A DNA stretch of 64,000 bases from Marinobacter oulmenensis (GCF_014201735.1 NZ_JACHFE010000008.1:62001-126000); one strand, 5' to 3'. Shown: positions 9,387 through 20,068, counted from the first letter of the stretch. The notes: generated from the letters alone by a model not told the origin. Translations and numbers: made by a program.

Positions 9387-10157
9387 ATGAGCAATCTCAT
9401 CAAGGAGACCGTCACCAGTGTCCATCACTGGAACGAGACTCTGTTCAGTTTCAAGACCAGCCGTGACCCCGGCTTCCGTTTCAAGAATGGCCATTTTGTG
9501 ATGATTGGCCTGGAAACGGATGGCAAGCCTCTGATGCGGGCGTACAGCATCGCCAGCGCCAATTACGAGGAAGAGCTGGAGTTCTTCTCCATCAAGGTGC
9601 AGGACGGCCCTCTGACGTCCCGACTGCAGAAGATCCAGCCGGGCGATCAAATCCTGCTGAGCAAGAAGCCGACCGGAACCCTGGTGCTGGATAACCTCCT
9701 GCCGGGTCGTAACCTGTGGCTGATCAGCACGGGCACCGGGCTGGCGCCGTTCATGAGTATTATCAAGGACCCGGATGTCTATGAGGCCTTTGACCGGGTG
9801 ATTCTGACCCACGGTGTCCGCTATGTTTCCGAGCTCGCCTATCAGACGGAAATCGAGGCTCTGCCTGCAAATGAATACTTTGGCGAGATGGTGCAGGGCA
9901 AATTGATGTATTATCCGACGGTTACCCGTGAATCTTTCCGCAACGAAGGGCGGCTGACCGATGCCATGGAAACCGGCAAGATCAATCAGGATCTCGGTCT
10001 GCCAGAATTCGATGTGGAGAATGACCGTTTCATGATCTGCGGCAGCCCGAGCATGCTCAAGGACACCTGTGCCATTCTCGACAATATGGGCTTCAAGGAA
10101 GCCCGTGGCGGCGATATGGGCCATTACGTGATAGAGCGGGCGTTCGTGGAACAATAA
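9387..10157 (+). CDS. fpr: Ferredoxin--NADP reductase
   Basis: 256 residues with FAD-binding and NADP-binding domains of the bacterial Fpr class. RAYSIASANYEEELEFFSIK is the FAD motif, GTGLAPFMS the NADP motif, and ICGSPSML the late cysteine-containing motif. The C-terminus ends YVIERAFVEQ, where proteobacterial Fprs usually have an extended tail. It exchanges electrons between NADPH and ferredoxin or flavodoxin, supporting iron-sulfur repair and redox stress responses. The start ATG has GAGAGG upstream. It heads a tight operon with a thioesterase, a peroxiredoxin and an unknown exported protein. Confidence 0.95.
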   Translation: MSNLIKETVTSVHHWNETLFSFKTSRDPGFRFKNGHFVMIGLETDGKPLMRAYSIASANYEEELEFFSIKVQDGPLTSRLQKIQPGDQILLSKKPTGTLVLDNLLPGRNLWLISTGTGLAPFMSIIKDPDVYEAFDRVILTHGVRYVSELAYQTEIEALPANEYFGEMVQGKLMYYPTVTRESFRNEGRLTDAMETGKINQDLGLPEFDVENDRFMICGSPSMLKDTCAILDNMGFKEARGGDMGHYVIERAFVEQ

Positions 10158-10166
10158 GGACAATCC

Positions 10167-10562
10167 ATGTTCAGTCTCGAAATCGAACCCAGGTTCAGCG
10201 ATACCGACGCCCTGGGCCACATCAGTAATACGTCTCTGCCGGTCTGGTTCGAGCAGGGGCGTACGCCGATCTTCCGGATGTTTCACCCCAGCCTGGAAGT
10301 GGGCACCTGGCCGTTGATCATTGCGCGCCTGGAGGTGGACCTGATGGCCCAGAGTTACTGGCACATGCCGGTGGAGATCCGCACCGGTGTCGGCAAAATC
10401 GGTAACACCTCCTTCCATGTGATTCAGGAGGCCTGGCAGAACGGCAAGCAGATTGCCCGCGGCAAATGCGTGCTGATCCATTTCGATTACGAGCAGGAGA
10501 AGTCGCTGCCGATCCCGTCCGAGGTTCGCAGCAAGCTGGAAGAGCATCAGGTGGCCGAATGA
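10167..10562 (+). CDS. Acyl-CoA thioesterase, hotdog fold (4HBT type)
   Basis: 131 residues with the 4-hydroxybenzoyl-CoA thioesterase-like signature FSDTDALGHISNTSLPVWFEQGR near the N-terminus, including the catalytic-type Asp and the HISN segment. Such proteins hydrolyse acyl-CoA thioesters; the substrate cannot be told from sequence. It begins nine bases after fpr and its stop overlaps the next gene by four bases, so it is co-transcribed with redox genes. Confidence 0.85.
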   Translation: MFSLEIEPRFSDTDALGHISNTSLPVWFEQGRTPIFRMFHPSLEVGTWPLIIARLEVDLMAQSYWHMPVEIRTGVGKIGNTSFHVIQEAWQNGKQIARGKCVLIHFDYEQEKSLPIPSEVRSKLEEHQVAE

Positions 10563-11110
10563 CCCGTATACCGGCGAATACCCCTGTGCCGGAGAACGAT
10601 GGCGCCTGTCGGCACCTGACCGGTGCCTCGTTTCCGGATGTCGAACTGGTGTCGACCTCCAGGGCCGGGGTCAACCTGGCCGGCCAGTCCGGTTTAGTGG
10701 TTCTCTACTGTTATCCCCGCACTGGCCACCCTGGTCGCCCGTCACCCGAAGGGTGGGCGCAGATTCCCGGGGCACTGGGGTGTACACCTCAGGCCTGTGC
10801 CTTCCGGGATCACTATGGTGAGATGGCGGACCTGGGCGCACGGGTTTTTGGCGTCAGCACCCAGAGCCCCGAAGATCAGCGTGAGGCGCGTGAACGGCTC
10901 AACATCCCTTATGAGCTGCTCAGTGATGAACCTCTGGCGTTTGCCCGGGCACTGCAATTGCCGACGTTTTCCGTGGATGGTGCGACGCTGCACCGGCGAG
11001 TCACACTCATCGCCCGGGATGGTCGCATCGAGAAAGTGTTCTATCCCGTTTTTCCCCCGGATGATCATGTCTACGAGGTGCTCGATTGGCTCAAGGCCGG
11101 CATCGCATAG
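10559..11110 (+). CDS. Peroxiredoxin, BCP/PrxQ-like
   Basis: 183 residues of the AhpC/TSA thioredoxin fold. The probable peroxidatic Cys75 and resolving Cys80 lie in GCTPQACAFRD, the five-residue spacing of BCP-type enzymes. Compared with BCP there is an extra stretch of about 16 residues (from YPRTGHPG to IPGAL) just before the active site; it stays in frame, so it is a subfamily trait rather than an error. The expected role is thiol-dependent reduction of peroxides. ATG overlaps the previous stop as ATGA. It follows fpr, which could feed reducing power indirectly. Confidence 0.85.
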   Translation: MTRIPANTPVPENDGACRHLTGASFPDVELVSTSRAGVNLAGQSGLVVLYCYPRTGHPGRPSPEGWAQIPGALGCTPQACAFRDHYGEMADLGARVFGVSTQSPEDQREARERLNIPYELLSDEPLAFARALQLPTFSVDGATLHRRVTLIARDGRIEKVFYPVFPPDDHVYEVLDWLKAGIA

Positions 11111-11946
11111 CACCCATCATCCTGTGCCTGGCGCTGCTGGTTCTGCCGGTTGCGGCGGTTGTCGGGGGGGCGGTCGCCGAGCCCGGCCGTGAGATCGCTG
11201 CTGTGCCGGAGCTGACCCTGACCCCGGAACAGGCCGACTGGGTGGGGCAGCAGATTTTCCGTAACGAGTGCGCGGCCAGGCTGTCGTGTCTGGCGCACTG
11301 GAATCAGGGCGAAGCGTTTCCCTCTCTCGGCATTGGCCATTTTATCTGGTACCCGGCCGGTGTGGATGGCCGGTTTGTGGAGAGCTTTCCGGCGCTGATT
11401 GCCTACCTGAAAAAACAGGGTGCCCGGCTGCCTGACTGGTTAACTGTGTCGGCGCCGCTGGATGCGCCCTGGCCGGACAGAGCGGCCTTTATGGACAGCC
11501 TTCTCAGTCCCCGTGTCGAACAGCTCCGGGAGTTTCTCTACGAAACCCGCGGCCTGCAGGTCCGGTTTATTCTCGAGCGGACCCGTAGCGCGCTTGACGA
11601 ACTGGTTCGGGCGGCGCCGGATGAACGGCGCGCGCAAGTGCGGGACAGGCTTGCCCGCCTGGTGGCCACGCCCGGTGGCACCTACGCCCTGATGGACTAT
11701 GTCAATTTCAAGGGCGAAGGGCTGTCGCCATCGGAGCAATACCGGGGCGAGGGCTGGGGGCTGCTTCAGGTACTCCTGGCGATGGAGCCAAAGCCCGGAG
11801 GCTCCACTCTGGACGCATTCCGGGAAGCGGCGGGCCGTGTGCTGACCCGGCGGGCTGCCAATGCCGATAACGATATTGAGCGGGAGCGCTGGCTGCCCGG
11901 TTGGCTCAAACGCCTGGATACCTACCGGGAGCCTGTTGCGCCCTGA
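11086..11946 (+). CDS. Exported protein of unknown function with lysozyme-like motif
   Basis: 286 residues starting at TTG, with GAGGTG five bases upstream; it overlaps the peroxiredoxin gene by 25 bases. Residues 8-32 form a signal-peptide-like hydrophobic segment. The mature part has Glu61 (RNECAARL) and, 24 residues on, FPSLGIGHF, which resembles the E...TxGxGH active-site arrangement of phage-type (GH24) lysozymes. A later block, ALMDYVNFKGEG...GEGWGLLQVL, looks conserved in style. I do not recognise a characterised family. A periplasmic muramidase-like role is an inference from the motif only. Confidence 0.7.
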   Translation: MAQGRHRIAPIILCLALLVLPVAAVVGGAVAEPGREIAAVPELTLTPEQADWVGQQIFRNECAARLSCLAHWNQGEAFPSLGIGHFIWYPAGVDGRFVESFPALIAYLKKQGARLPDWLTVSAPLDAPWPDRAAFMDSLLSPRVEQLREFLYETRGLQVRFILERTRSALDELVRAAPDERRAQVRDRLARLVATPGGTYALMDYVNFKGEGLSPSEQYRGEGWGLLQVLLAMEPKPGGSTLDAFREAAGRVLTRRAANADNDIERERWLPGWLKRLDTYREPVAP

Positions 11947-11950
11947 GTCT

Positions 11951-12688
11951 TCAGTGGTCTGGCTGCAGCGGTGCTTTTTTCAGATCCGGGGTCTGGCCGG
12001 GTTGCACTTCCAGCCACCAGACATGTTCGTCCCAGTCGCCCAGAACGATGCGCCGGGCCGGTTGGCCATTGGCCTGCAGGTCGTGGATGGCCGGGCGATG
12101 GGTGTGTCCATGGATCAGGCGTTGTACGCCATGTTTCTCCATCTCGGTGACCACTTCCTCCGGCGTGACGTCCATGATCGCCTCTGCTTTACCCTGGTTC
12201 TTGGCCATGGATACGTCCCGTAACTGACGGGCCATCTGCTGACGGTCTTCCAGCGGGCGCGACAGGATCATCTGCTGCATCTGGGGATTGCGCATGTTTG
12301 CCCGGAACTTCTGGTATTCCTCATCCGCCGTGCACAGGCTGTCGCCGTGCATCAGCAGGGTAGGGGTGCCGTAGAGATCCACCACCGTCGGGTCATCCAG
12401 TAGGGTCGCTCCGGCACGGGCGCAGAAGTCCTCGCCGATCAGGAAATCCCGGTTGCCGTGCATCAGAAACAGTTCGGTGCCGCCGTCACTGACAGCTTTG
12501 AGCGCCCGGGCCACGGTTTCCTGCAGCGGCGTCCGCTCGTCGTCACCGATCCAGGCTTCAAAAAAATCACCCAGGATGTAGAGGCGTTCGACGCCGCTGG
12601 CGTGGTTTTCCAGGAAGCCGAGGAACGCGTCCGTAATATCCGGACGCGACTCCTCCAGGTGCAGGTCAGAGATAAACAGCGTGGTCAC
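11951..12688 (-). CDS. lpxH: UDP-2,3-diacylglucosamine diphosphatase
   Basis: 245-residue calcineurin-like phosphoesterase that makes lipid X in lipid A synthesis at the inner membrane. Metal-binding motifs appear in order: [31 protein letters not shown] and HGHTHRP. It overlaps ppiB by four bases, so the two are coupled, as in other gammaproteobacteria. The end lies four bases from the unknown exported gene on the other strand. Confidence 0.95.
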   Translation of the reverse strand: MTTLFISDLHLEESRPDITDAFLGFLENHASGVERLYILGDFFEAWIGDDERTPLQETVARALKAVSDGGTELFLMHGNRDFLIGEDFCARAGATLLDDPTVVDLYGTPTLLMHGDSLCTADEEYQKFRANMRNPQMQQMILSRPLEDRQQMARQLRDVSMAKNQGKAEAIMDVTPEEVVTEMEKHGVQRLIHGHTHRPAIHDLQANGQPARRIVLGDWDEHVWWLEVQPGQTPDLKKAPLQPDH

Positions 12689-13185
12689 GCGTCCTCCAGA
12701 ACCTCGGCTTTTTCGATAACCACATCGTCGTGGGGGACGTCCTGATGGCCGGCACGCATGGTGGTGCGTACCGCGCGAATCTTGTTCACGGTGTCCATAC
12801 CTTCAACCACCTTGCCGAATACGCAGTAGCCCCAGCCTTCGGTGTTCTTGGCGCTGTGATCCAGAAAGCCGTTGTCTTGGACATTGATGAAAAACTGGGC
12901 GGTGGCGGAATGCGGGTCCATGGTGCGGGCCATGGCGATGGTGCCGACTTTGTTGCTCAGGCCATTGTCCGCCTCGTTCTGGATGGCTTCGCGGGTTTTG
13001 CGCGGCTGCATGCCAGGCTCGAAGCCGCCGCCCTGAACCATGAAGTTGCTGATGACGCGGTGGAAAATCAGGCCATCGTAGAAACCGTCGCGAACGTACT
13101 GTTCGAAGTTTTTCGCGGTTTCCGGGGCCTTGTCGTGGTCGAGTTCCAGTTTGATGTCGCCGAGGTTGGTTTGCAGCAGAATCAT
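12685..13185 (-). CDS. ppiB: Cytoplasmic peptidyl-prolyl isomerase B (cyclophilin)
   Basis: 166-residue cyclophilin without signal peptide, catalysing proline cis-trans isomerisation. Characteristic segments are [38 protein letters not shown] and [11 protein letters not shown]. It is divergent from glnS and co-transcribed with lpxH. The absence of an export signal separates it from the periplasmic PpiA form. Confidence 0.95.
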   Translation of the reverse strand: MILLQTNLGDIKLELDHDKAPETAKNFEQYVRDGFYDGLIFHRVISNFMVQGGGFEPGMQPRKTREAIQNEADNGLSNKVGTIAMARTMDPHSATAQFFINVQDNGFLDHSAKNTEGWGYCVFGKVVEGMDTVNKIRAVRTTMRAGHQDVPHDDVVIEKAEVLEDA

Positions 13186-13268
13186 CGGGGGTTCCTGTCA
13201 GTAAATGGAAAGGCGCTATTGTACGCAAGAGTTTCAGATGATGCATGAGTCAGGGGCGGATTTGTGAG

Positions 13269-13274
13269 TATAAT
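13269..13274 (+). promoter_or_regulatory. Consensus -10 box before glnS
   Basis: A perfect TATAAT lies 62 bases before the glnS start. The matching -35 region is weak (TGAGTC-like), so only the -10 is claimed. Confidence 0.5.
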
Positions 13275-13335
13275 AGACGGTTTCACGGAGCCTCTGGACA
13301 GCTCCCAAGATTCATTCCCTGTTAACAGAGATTGT

Positions 13336-15015
13336 ATGAGCGCCGAGTCGAAGAAAGCCCACAACTTTATTCAGAGCCTGATCGAAGACGCCATTGCCAA
13401 GGGTGAGCACACCGGCAAGGTGGTAACCCGTTTTCCGCCAGAGCCCAACGGTTATCTGCACATCGGTCACGCCAAGTCCATTTGCCTGAATTTCGGCATC
13501 GCCGAAACCTTTGAGGGCGAATGCAACCTTCGCTTTGACGACACCAACCCGGAAAAGGAAAACCAGGAGTATATCGACGCCATCAAGCAGGATGTCGAGT
13601 GGCTGGGTTACCGCTGGGCCGGGAATGTGCGTTTTGCGTCGGATTATTTTGACCAGTTATACGGCTTCGCCGAAGAACTGATCCAGAACGGCAAGGCCTA
13701 TGTCTGCGCCCTGACCGCCGATGAAATGGCCGAATACCGGGGCACCCTCAAGGAGCCCGGGCGCAACAGTCCCTACCGGGACCGTCCGGTGGAGGAAAGT
13801 CTGCAGCTGTTCCGTGACATGCGTGCCGGCAAGTACCAGAACGGAGAGCTGGTGCTGCGGGCCAAGATCGACATGGCGTCGCCCAACATCAATCTGCGGG
13901 ACCCGATCCTGTACCGGGTGCGGTATGCGGACCATCACCAGACCGGCGACAAGTGGTGCATCTACCCGATGTACGATTTTACCCATCCGATCTCGGATGC
14001 GCTTGAGGGCATTACCCATTCCCTGTGTACGCTCGAGTTCGAGGATCACCGGCCGTTGTACGACTGGGTTCTGGATAACATTTCGGTACCCTGTCATCCC
14101 CGGCAGATCGAGTTTGCCCGGCTGAATCTCAATTACACCATTACCTCCAAGCGCAAACTCAAGCGCCTGGTGGACGAAGGCTATGTGGATGGCTGGAACG
14201 ATCCGCGCATGCCGACCATCTCCGGCCTTCGCCGTCGTGGCTATACGCCCCAGTCCATCCGCACCTTCTGTGACATGATTGGTGTAAACAAGGCCGGTGG
14301 CACCGTGGATGTGGGCATGCTGGAGCATGCCATCCGCGAAGATCTCAACACCCGGGCCCCGCGGGCCATGTGCGTGATGCGTCCGCTCAAGGTCACCCTG
14401 GTCAATTACCCGGAAGGCGAGACGGAAACCCTGAGCCTGCCTGTGCATCCCCAGAACCCGGATATGGGGCAGCGGGAAGTGATCTGGAGCCGCGAGCTGT
14501 ACATTGACCGTGAGGACTTCGCCGAAGAACCGCCCCGCAAATGGAAGCGTCTGGCTCCGGACCAGGCGGTCCGCCTGCGTGGCGGCTATGTCATGACCTG
14601 CCGGGAAATCATCCGGGATGACAGCGGTGAGATCGTGGAGCTCAAGTGCGAGTACGATCCGAACACCCTGGGTGTCAATCCCGAAGGCTACAAGCCCAAT
14701 GGCGTGGTCCACTGGGTGTCAGCCACTGACAGCGTCGAAGCGGATATCAACCTGTACGACCGCCTGTTCGATCATGAAGCGCCGGACAGTGACAAGGAAG
14801 GGGATTTCATCGACCACCTGAATCCCCAGTCCCTGGTTGTGCTCAAAGGTGTCCGTGTTGAAAAGGGGCTGGCGGAACCGCGCACGGACGTGCCCTACCA
14901 GTTTGAGCGTGAAGGCTACTTTTTCTGTGACCCGGCCCTGACCGAGTCAGCCGGGCGCCCGGTCTTCAATCGCACCGTCACCCTGCGGGATTCCTGGGGC
15001 AAGGGAGGCAAATGA
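13336..15015 (+). CDS. glnS: Glutaminyl-tRNA synthetase
   Basis: 559 residues (E. coli 554), a class I synthetase charging tRNA-Gln. HIGH motif in [11 protein letters not shown] and the KMSKS equivalent in [10 protein letters not shown] are visible, followed by [13 protein letters not shown] and the C-terminal beta-barrel anticodon domains. I chose ATG 13336, which matches the family start ([11 protein letters not shown]); an in-frame upstream GTG would add 24 unrelated residues. cysS overlaps the stop by four bases. Confidence 0.96.
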   Translation: MSAESKKAHNFIQSLIEDAIAKGEHTGKVVTRFPPEPNGYLHIGHAKSICLNFGIAETFEGECNLRFDDTNPEKENQEYIDAIKQDVEWLGYRWAGNVRFASDYFDQLYGFAEELIQNGKAYVCALTADEMAEYRGTLKEPGRNSPYRDRPVEESLQLFRDMRAGKYQNGELVLRAKIDMASPNINLRDPILYRVRYADHHQTGDKWCIYPMYDFTHPISDALEGITHSLCTLEFEDHRPLYDWVLDNISVPCHPRQIEFARLNLNYTITSKRKLKRLVDEGYVDGWNDPRMPTISGLRRRGYTPQSIRTFCDMIGVNKAGGTVDVGMLEHAIREDLNTRAPRAMCVMRPLKVTLVNYPEGETETLSLPVHPQNPDMGQREVIWSRELYIDREDFAEEPPRKWKRLAPDQAVRLRGGYVMTCREIIRDDSGEIVELKCEYDPNTLGVNPEGYKPNGVVHWVSATDSVEADINLYDRLFDHEAPDSDKEGDFIDHLNPQSLVVLKGVRVEKGLAEPRTDVPYQFEREGYFFCDPALTESAGRPVFNRTVTLRDSWGKGGK

Positions 15016-16400
15016 TGCGTATCTACAACACCCTGACGCAGCGCAAAGAAGAGTTTCATCCCCTTGAGTCGGGCAGGGTGCGCATGTATGTCTGCGGCAT
15101 GACGGTTTACGACTACTGCCACCTGGGCCACGCCCGGGTGCTGGTGGCGTTCGATGTCATCACCCGCTATCTGCGCCATCGGGGCTACGATGTTCATTAC
15201 GTGCGCAACATCACCGATATCGATGACAAGATCCTGCGGCGCGCCGAGGAAAACGGTGAGCCGTTCAGCGAACTGACCGACCGGATGATCCGGGCGATGC
15301 ATGAAGACGAAGCCCGGTTGGGGGTGCTGTCTCCGGATGAGGAGCCGCGTGCCACCGGTCACATCGAAGAGATTGTCGCGATGATCCACCGGCTGATTGC
15401 CAGTGGTCACGCCTACGAGGCGGACAATGGTGATGTCTACTTCGCTGTGGAGTCCTTTCCGGATTACGGCAAGCTCAGCAAGAAAAAGCTGGAAGACCTG
15501 GTGGCCGGCGCCCGGGTGGATGTCCGCGAGGCCAAGCGCAGCCCGGCGGATTTTGCCCTGTGGAAAGCGGCTCCGGAAGGTGAGGTGAGCTGGCCGTCGC
15601 CCTGGGGGGATGGCCGTCCCGGCTGGCACATTGAGTGTTCCGCCATGTCCACCAAATGCCTGGGTGATACCTTTGACATCCATGGTGGTGGGCCGGATCT
15701 GCTGTTCCCGCACCACGAAAATGAGATTGCCCAGTCTGAATGCGCCACTGGGCATCCGTTCGCTCGTACCTGGATGCACGCGGGGGCTATTCGTGTGGAC
15801 AAGGAGAAGATGTCCAAATCCCTGGGCAATTTCTTCACCATCCGCGAAATTCTCGAGAAGCATCCGGCCGAGGTGGTGCGCTACTTCCTGGTATCCAGTC
15901 ATTATCGGAGTCAGGTGGATTATTCCGAGGATAATCTGGTGGAAGCCGGGCGCAGTCTGACCCGCCTCTATCACGCCCTGCGTGGCGTTACGCCGGCCAA
16001 GTCGGACTCGGTGCCGGAAACCGGCCATGACCGGCGCTTCGCCGAGGCGATGGACGATGATTTCAATACCGCCGGGGCCATGGCGGTGCTGCATGCGGTG
16101 GCCAACGAAATCAACCAGCATCGCCGGGATGGCGAAGACCTTGAAGCCCGGCAGAGTGCGGCGGTTCTGGTCCGGCTGGGTGCCGTTCTGGGCCTGATGC
16201 AGCAGGACCCGGAGGCGTTTTTCCAGGCGGACACCGGGGGCGAGCTGAGTGCCGCGGACATCGAGGCGATGATCCAGGCGCGGGCCGATGCCCGTAAGGC
16301 CAGAGACTTCGCGGAAGCGGACCGGATTCGTGACGAGTTGGCCGACAAAGGCATCATCCTGGATGACAGTCGGGAAGGCACCACCTGGCGTCGTGGTTAA
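15012..16400 (+). CDS. cysS: Cysteinyl-tRNA synthetase
   Basis: 462 residues, normal length. The zinc-binding Cys of [15 protein letters not shown] merges into the HIGH-type motif (HLGH). Further zinc ligands lie in ECSAMS and [10 protein letters not shown], and KMSKSLGN is the KMSKS loop. Two adjacent ATGs (15012 and 15015) are possible; the first overlaps the glnS stop. Two synthetase genes coupled this way would give balanced Gln and Cys charging. Confidence 0.96.
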   Translation: MMRIYNTLTQRKEEFHPLESGRVRMYVCGMTVYDYCHLGHARVLVAFDVITRYLRHRGYDVHYVRNITDIDDKILRRAEENGEPFSELTDRMIRAMHEDEARLGVLSPDEEPRATGHIEEIVAMIHRLIASGHAYEADNGDVYFAVESFPDYGKLSKKKLEDLVAGARVDVREAKRSPADFALWKAAPEGEVSWPSPWGDGRPGWHIECSAMSTKCLGDTFDIHGGGPDLLFPHHENEIAQSECATGHPFARTWMHAGAIRVDKEKMSKSLGNFFTIREILEKHPAEVVRYFLVSSHYRSQVDYSEDNLVEAGRSLTRLYHALRGVTPAKSDSVPETGHDRRFAEAMDDDFNTAGAMAVLHAVANEINQHRRDGEDLEARQSAAVLVRLGAVLGLMQQDPEAFFQADTGGELSAADIEAMIQARADARKARDFAEADRIRDELADKGIILDDSREGTTWRRG

Positions 16401-16426
16401 AACGGGCGTTTAACTGCTCGATGGTA

Positions 16427-16455
16427 ATGACGTTATAGGTAAAATCCCGTAGAAT
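16427..16455 (+). promoter_or_regulatory. Predicted glcB promoter
   Basis: ATGACG and TAGAAT are separated by 17 bases, 95 bases before the glcB start. The -35 match is moderate and the -10 good. Confidence 0.45.
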
Positions 16456-16549
16456 GCGGCGCTCCAATTACAATGCTCCCGCCTGCTCATGACCGTGGCG
16501 CCAGAGGCAAAGGGAGTGACGGGACAACAACCCATTGAGGCTGATAACG

Positions 16550-18730
16550 ATGACAGAACGCGTACAAATCGGCGGCATTCAGGTCGCGAAAAACCTCTAC
16601 GACTTCGTCAACAGCGAGGCTATCCCCGGCACCGGTATTGAGCCGGAGAAGTTCTGGGCGGAGTTTGACAAGATCGTTAACGAGCTGGCCCCGCGCAACC
16701 GCGATCTGCTGGCCAAGCGTGATGCCATCCAGGAAAAGATGGACAGCTGGAACCGCGAGCACAAGGGGCAGAAGCTGGACATGGCTGAGTACAAGTCTTT
16801 CCTGAAAGACATCGGCTACCTGGTGGAAGAGCCCTCCGATTTTACCATCAGTACCTCCAACGTTGACCCGGAAGTTGCCACCATGGCCGGTCCTCAGTTG
16901 GTGGTGCCGATCATGAACGCGCGTTTTGCCCTGAATGCGGCCAACGCCCGGTGGGGCAGTCTGTACGATGCACTTTATGGCACCGATGCCATCCCGGAAG
17001 AGGATGGCGCGGAGAAAGGCCAGGGTTATAACCCGGTGCGTGGCGCCAAGGTTATTGAGTGGGCCCGCAGTCTGCTGGACAGCTCCGCTCCGCTGACATC
17101 CGGCAGCCACAAAGATGCTGCCAAATACTATGTCGACGGCGGCAAGCTGGCGGTAAAACTGCAGAACGGTGAAGTGACCGGTCTGAAAGACGAAGCCGGC
17201 TTTGTCGGTTATACCGGCGCTGCTGATGCGCCCACCGGCATCCTGCTGGTGAAGAACGGCATGCACTTCGAAATCCAGATCGATGCCAGTCATCCGATTG
17301 GCAAGGACGACGGCGCCAACGTCAAGGACGTGGCTATGGAGTCAGCCCTGACCACCATCATGGACTGCGAGGATTCCGTCGCCGCAGTGGATGCCGAAGA
17401 CAAGCAGCTCGCCTACAGCAACTGGCTGGGCCTGATGAAGGGCAATCTCGAGGAGACCTTCGAGAAAGGGGGCAAGCCGATGACCCGCCGGATGAACCCG
17501 GATCGGGTTTACACCGCGCCGGACGGCAGCGAAATGAGCCTGAAAGGGCGCAGTCTGATGTTTGTCCGTAACGTGGGCCACCTGATGACCAATCCGGCCG
17601 TCCTGCTGAAAGACGGCAGCGAAGTGCCGGAAGGGCTCATGGACGGGCTGATCACTTCGCTGATCGCCATCCATGACCTGAAGAACGACGGCGACTACCA
17701 GAACAGCACCAAAGGCTCCGTGTACATCGTCAAGCCGAAGATGCACGGCCCGGAAGAGGTGGCGTTCACCAACGACTTCTTCAATCGCGTTGAGGATGCC
17801 CTGGGCCTGCCGCGCTATACCCTGAAAGTGGGCATTATGGACGAGGAGCGTCGCACCACGGTGAACCTGAAAGCGTGTATCCACGCTGCCAAAGAGCGCG
17901 CCGTGTTCATCAACACCGGCTTCCTGGATCGTACCGGTGACGAAATTCACACCTCCATGGAACTGGGCCCGTTCATCCGTAAAGGGCCAATGAAGCAGGC
18001 CACATGGATCAACGCCTACGAGCAATGGAACGTGGATATCGGTCTGGAAACCGGTTTCTCTGGCGTTGCCCAGATCGGCAAAGGCATGTGGGCCATGCCG
18101 GACCTGATGGCGGGCATGCTGGAAGCGAAAATCGGCCATCCGAAAGCCGGCGCCAATACCGCCTGGGTACCGTCTCCGACGGCTGCTACCCTGCATGCCA
18201 CGCACTATCATCAGATCAATGTGTTTGATGTCCAGAAAGAGCTGGCCAACCGTCAGCGGGCGGCCCTGGAAGATATCCTGACTGTGCCTGTGATGGACGA
18301 TCCGTCAGCCCTGACGGCCGGGGAAATCCAGGAAGAGCTGGACAACGATGCGCAGGGTATCCTGGGCTACGTGGTGCGCTGGGTAGAGCAGGGCGTTGGT
18401 TGCTCCAAGGTTCCGGACATCAACGACGTGGCGCTGATGGAAGACCGTGCCACCCTGCGGATCTCCTCCCAGATCCTGACCAACTGGCTGTACCACGGTA
18501 TCTGCACCGAAGAGCAGATCATGGAAACCATGAAGCGCATGGCGGCTGTTGTCGACAAGCAGAACGAAGGGGATCCGGCGTATCGCAACATGGCGCCGAA
18601 CTTCGAGGACAGCGTGGCGTTTCAGGCTGCCGTGGATCTGGTTCTGAAGGGACGTGAGCAGCCGGCAGGTTACACCGAGCCGCTTCTGCACGCCTACCGT
18701 CAGAAGGCGAAAGCCAAGTACGGCCAGTAA
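16550..18730 (+). CDS. glcB: Malate synthase G
   Basis: 726 residues, the length of the large G isoform, condensing glyoxylate with acetyl-CoA to malate. Recognisable stretches include the substrate-domain [40 protein letters not shown], and [18 protein letters not shown]. It allows growth on acetate and fatty acids through the glyoxylate shunt together with isocitrate lyase, which is not in this window. No glcDEF neighbours are present, so it is a single-gene unit with its own promoter and terminator. The start is ATG 16550; an in-frame upstream start lacks family support. Confidence 0.96.
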   Translation: MTERVQIGGIQVAKNLYDFVNSEAIPGTGIEPEKFWAEFDKIVNELAPRNRDLLAKRDAIQEKMDSWNREHKGQKLDMAEYKSFLKDIGYLVEEPSDFTISTSNVDPEVATMAGPQLVVPIMNARFALNAANARWGSLYDALYGTDAIPEEDGAEKGQGYNPVRGAKVIEWARSLLDSSAPLTSGSHKDAAKYYVDGGKLAVKLQNGEVTGLKDEAGFVGYTGAADAPTGILLVKNGMHFEIQIDASHPIGKDDGANVKDVAMESALTTIMDCEDSVAAVDAEDKQLAYSNWLGLMKGNLEETFEKGGKPMTRRMNPDRVYTAPDGSEMSLKGRSLMFVRNVGHLMTNPAVLLKDGSEVPEGLMDGLITSLIAIHDLKNDGDYQNSTKGSVYIVKPKMHGPEEVAFTNDFFNRVEDALGLPRYTLKVGIMDEERRTTVNLKACIHAAKERAVFINTGFLDRTGDEIHTSMELGPFIRKGPMKQATWINAYEQWNVDIGLETGFSGVAQIGKGMWAMPDLMAGMLEAKIGHPKAGANTAWVPSPTAATLHATHYHQINVFDVQKELANRQRAALEDILTVPVMDDPSALTAGEIQEELDNDAQGILGYVVRWVEQGVGCSKVPDINDVALMEDRATLRISSQILTNWLYHGICTEEQIMETMKRMAAVVDKQNEGDPAYRNMAPNFEDSVAFQAAVDLVLKGREQPAGYTEPLLHAYRQKAKAKYGQ

Positions 18731-18744
18731 GCAAGGCTGGAAAG

Positions 18745-18773
18745 AAAAAGCCCCGCTCAGGCGGGGCTTTTTT
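18745..18773. terminator. Terminator after glcB
   Basis: A-run, GCCCCGC, TCAG loop, GCGGGGC and T-run: a strong intrinsic terminator that reads on both strands. Confidence 0.93.
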
Positions 18774-18776
18774 GTG

Positions 18777-18799
18777 CTTTTAGGCCTGAGGCCTAAAAG
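18777..18799. terminator. Second hairpin between glcB and folD
   Basis: CTTTTAGGCC-TGA-GGCCTAAAAG is a perfect ten-base stem just after the folD stop on the minus strand. It precedes the bidirectional glcB terminator from the folD side and probably helps end folD transcription. Confidence 0.6.
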
Positions 18800-18804
18800 G
18801 CGCT

Positions 18805-19665
18805 TCAGGTGTCCGCGTGCAGTACATTGGCGGCATGCAGGGTGTTCTGCAGCAGGATGGCAATGGTCATGGGGCCAACCCCGCCGGGAACCGGGGTGAT
18901 ATAAGCGGCCCGCTCCGAGGCAACATCAAACTCGACATCCCCTCTGAGTTTTCCGTCTTCCATGCGGTTGATGCCGACATCAATGACCGTGGCTCCGGGG
19001 TTGATCCACTCGCCCTTCACCAGACCGGGTTTGCCCACAGCTGCGATGACGATGTCCGCTTCGCTGACATAGCCCGGCAGGTTGTTGGTAAAACGATGGC
19101 ACACGGTTGTGGTTGCGCCTTTCATCAGCAGCTCCATGCTCATGGGGCGCCCGACGATGTTGGAGGCGCCCACGATAACGGCATGCTGTCCTTTATAGGG
19201 GGTGCCGATGGAGTCCAGCAGTGTGATGATGCCTGCCGGCGTGCAAGGGCGCAGCGTGGGGTGGCGTTGCATCAGGCGGCCCAGATTATAGGGGTGGAAG
19301 CCGTCCACGTCTTTGTCCGGACGAATGCGCAGAACGATGGGGTCTGCGTCCATATGCGGCGGCAGCGGCAGCTGAACCAGGATGCCGTCCACCTCCGGAT
19401 TCTCGTTGAGTTCGTCGACCAGTGCTTCCAGGGCCTGCTGGGACGTGTCCTCCGGGAGGTCGTAAGAGAAAGATAGAATGCCGGCTGTTTCGCAGGCCTT
19501 GATCTTGTTGCCGACATAGACGCTGGAGGCAGGGTCATTGCCGACCTTGATGACGGCCAGGCCGGGGGCCCGCAGACCTTTCTGGATGCGGGCTTCCACG
19601 CCGGTGGCTACCTCCTGTCTGACCTGCGCGGCAATCTCTTTTCCGTTAATCAGTTTGGCGTTCAT
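18805..19665 (-). CDS. folD: Methylenetetrahydrofolate dehydrogenase/cyclohydrolase
   Basis: 286-residue bifunctional enzyme interconverting 5,10-methylene- and 10-formyl-tetrahydrofolate with NADP. The catalytic Lys lies in [13 protein letters not shown]. Other signatures are [19 protein letters not shown], the NADP-binding [11 protein letters not shown], and [10 protein letters not shown] near the C-terminus. Placement next to the tRNA-tig region is common in related genomes. Confidence 0.96.
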   Translation of the reverse strand: MNAKLINGKEIAAQVRQEVATGVEARIQKGLRAPGLAVIKVGNDPASSVYVGNKIKACETAGILSFSYDLPEDTSQQALEALVDELNENPEVDGILVQLPLPPHMDADPIVLRIRPDKDVDGFHPYNLGRLMQRHPTLRPCTPAGIITLLDSIGTPYKGQHAVIVGASNIVGRPMSMELLMKGATTTVCHRFTNNLPGYVSEADIVIAAVGKPGLVKGEWINPGATVIDVGINRMEDGKLRGDVEFDVASERAAYITPVPGGVGPMTIAILLQNTLHAANVLHADT

Positions 19666-19812
19666 AGTTTCGTCTTCAGAATTGGGCGTAGGGAAGCGTG
19701 AAGGTGCGCGATTGTCTCATGGTTCGGGGTTATCGCCAATGCGGCGGAGGTCTCGGCTATGGGGCCGGTGCGCCAGCATCCCGTTTTTTGGGCAGGAATT
19801 TGGAATTCCGTG

Positions 19813-19841
19813 TTGACGGATCGAAATCCCGCCGGTAATAT
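19813..19841 (+). promoter_or_regulatory. Promoter of the tRNA cluster
   Basis: TTGACG and TAATAT with an exact 17-base spacer, followed by a GC-rich discriminator (TCGCGCC) as in stable-RNA promoters. The first tRNA begins about 34 bases past the predicted start site. Confidence 0.75.
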
Positions 19842-19881
19842 TCGCGCCAACTTTGCTGAGGCACTTGTTGTTCAGTAGCGA

Positions 19882-19958
19882 CGGGGTATAGCGCAGTCTG
19901 GTAGCGCGCCTGCTTTGGGAGCAGGATGTCGGGAGTTCGAATCTCTCTACCCCGACCA
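19882..19958 (+). tRNA. tRNA-Pro (anticodon TGG)
   Basis: 77 bases with an acceptor stem CGGGGTA/TACCCCG and encoded CCA. The anticodon loop is TTTGGGA, giving TGG, which reads CCN codons. It is first of four tRNAs in one transcript. Confidence 0.97.
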
Positions 19959-19991
19959 AGAATCTGGATATTCAGGTGGGCGAACGGTTAG

Positions 19992-20068
<77 letters not shown>

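Noticed and set aside
10719..10790. Frameshift in the peroxiredoxin gene
   Set aside because: The extra stretch is in frame, with normal codons and an intact active site after it.
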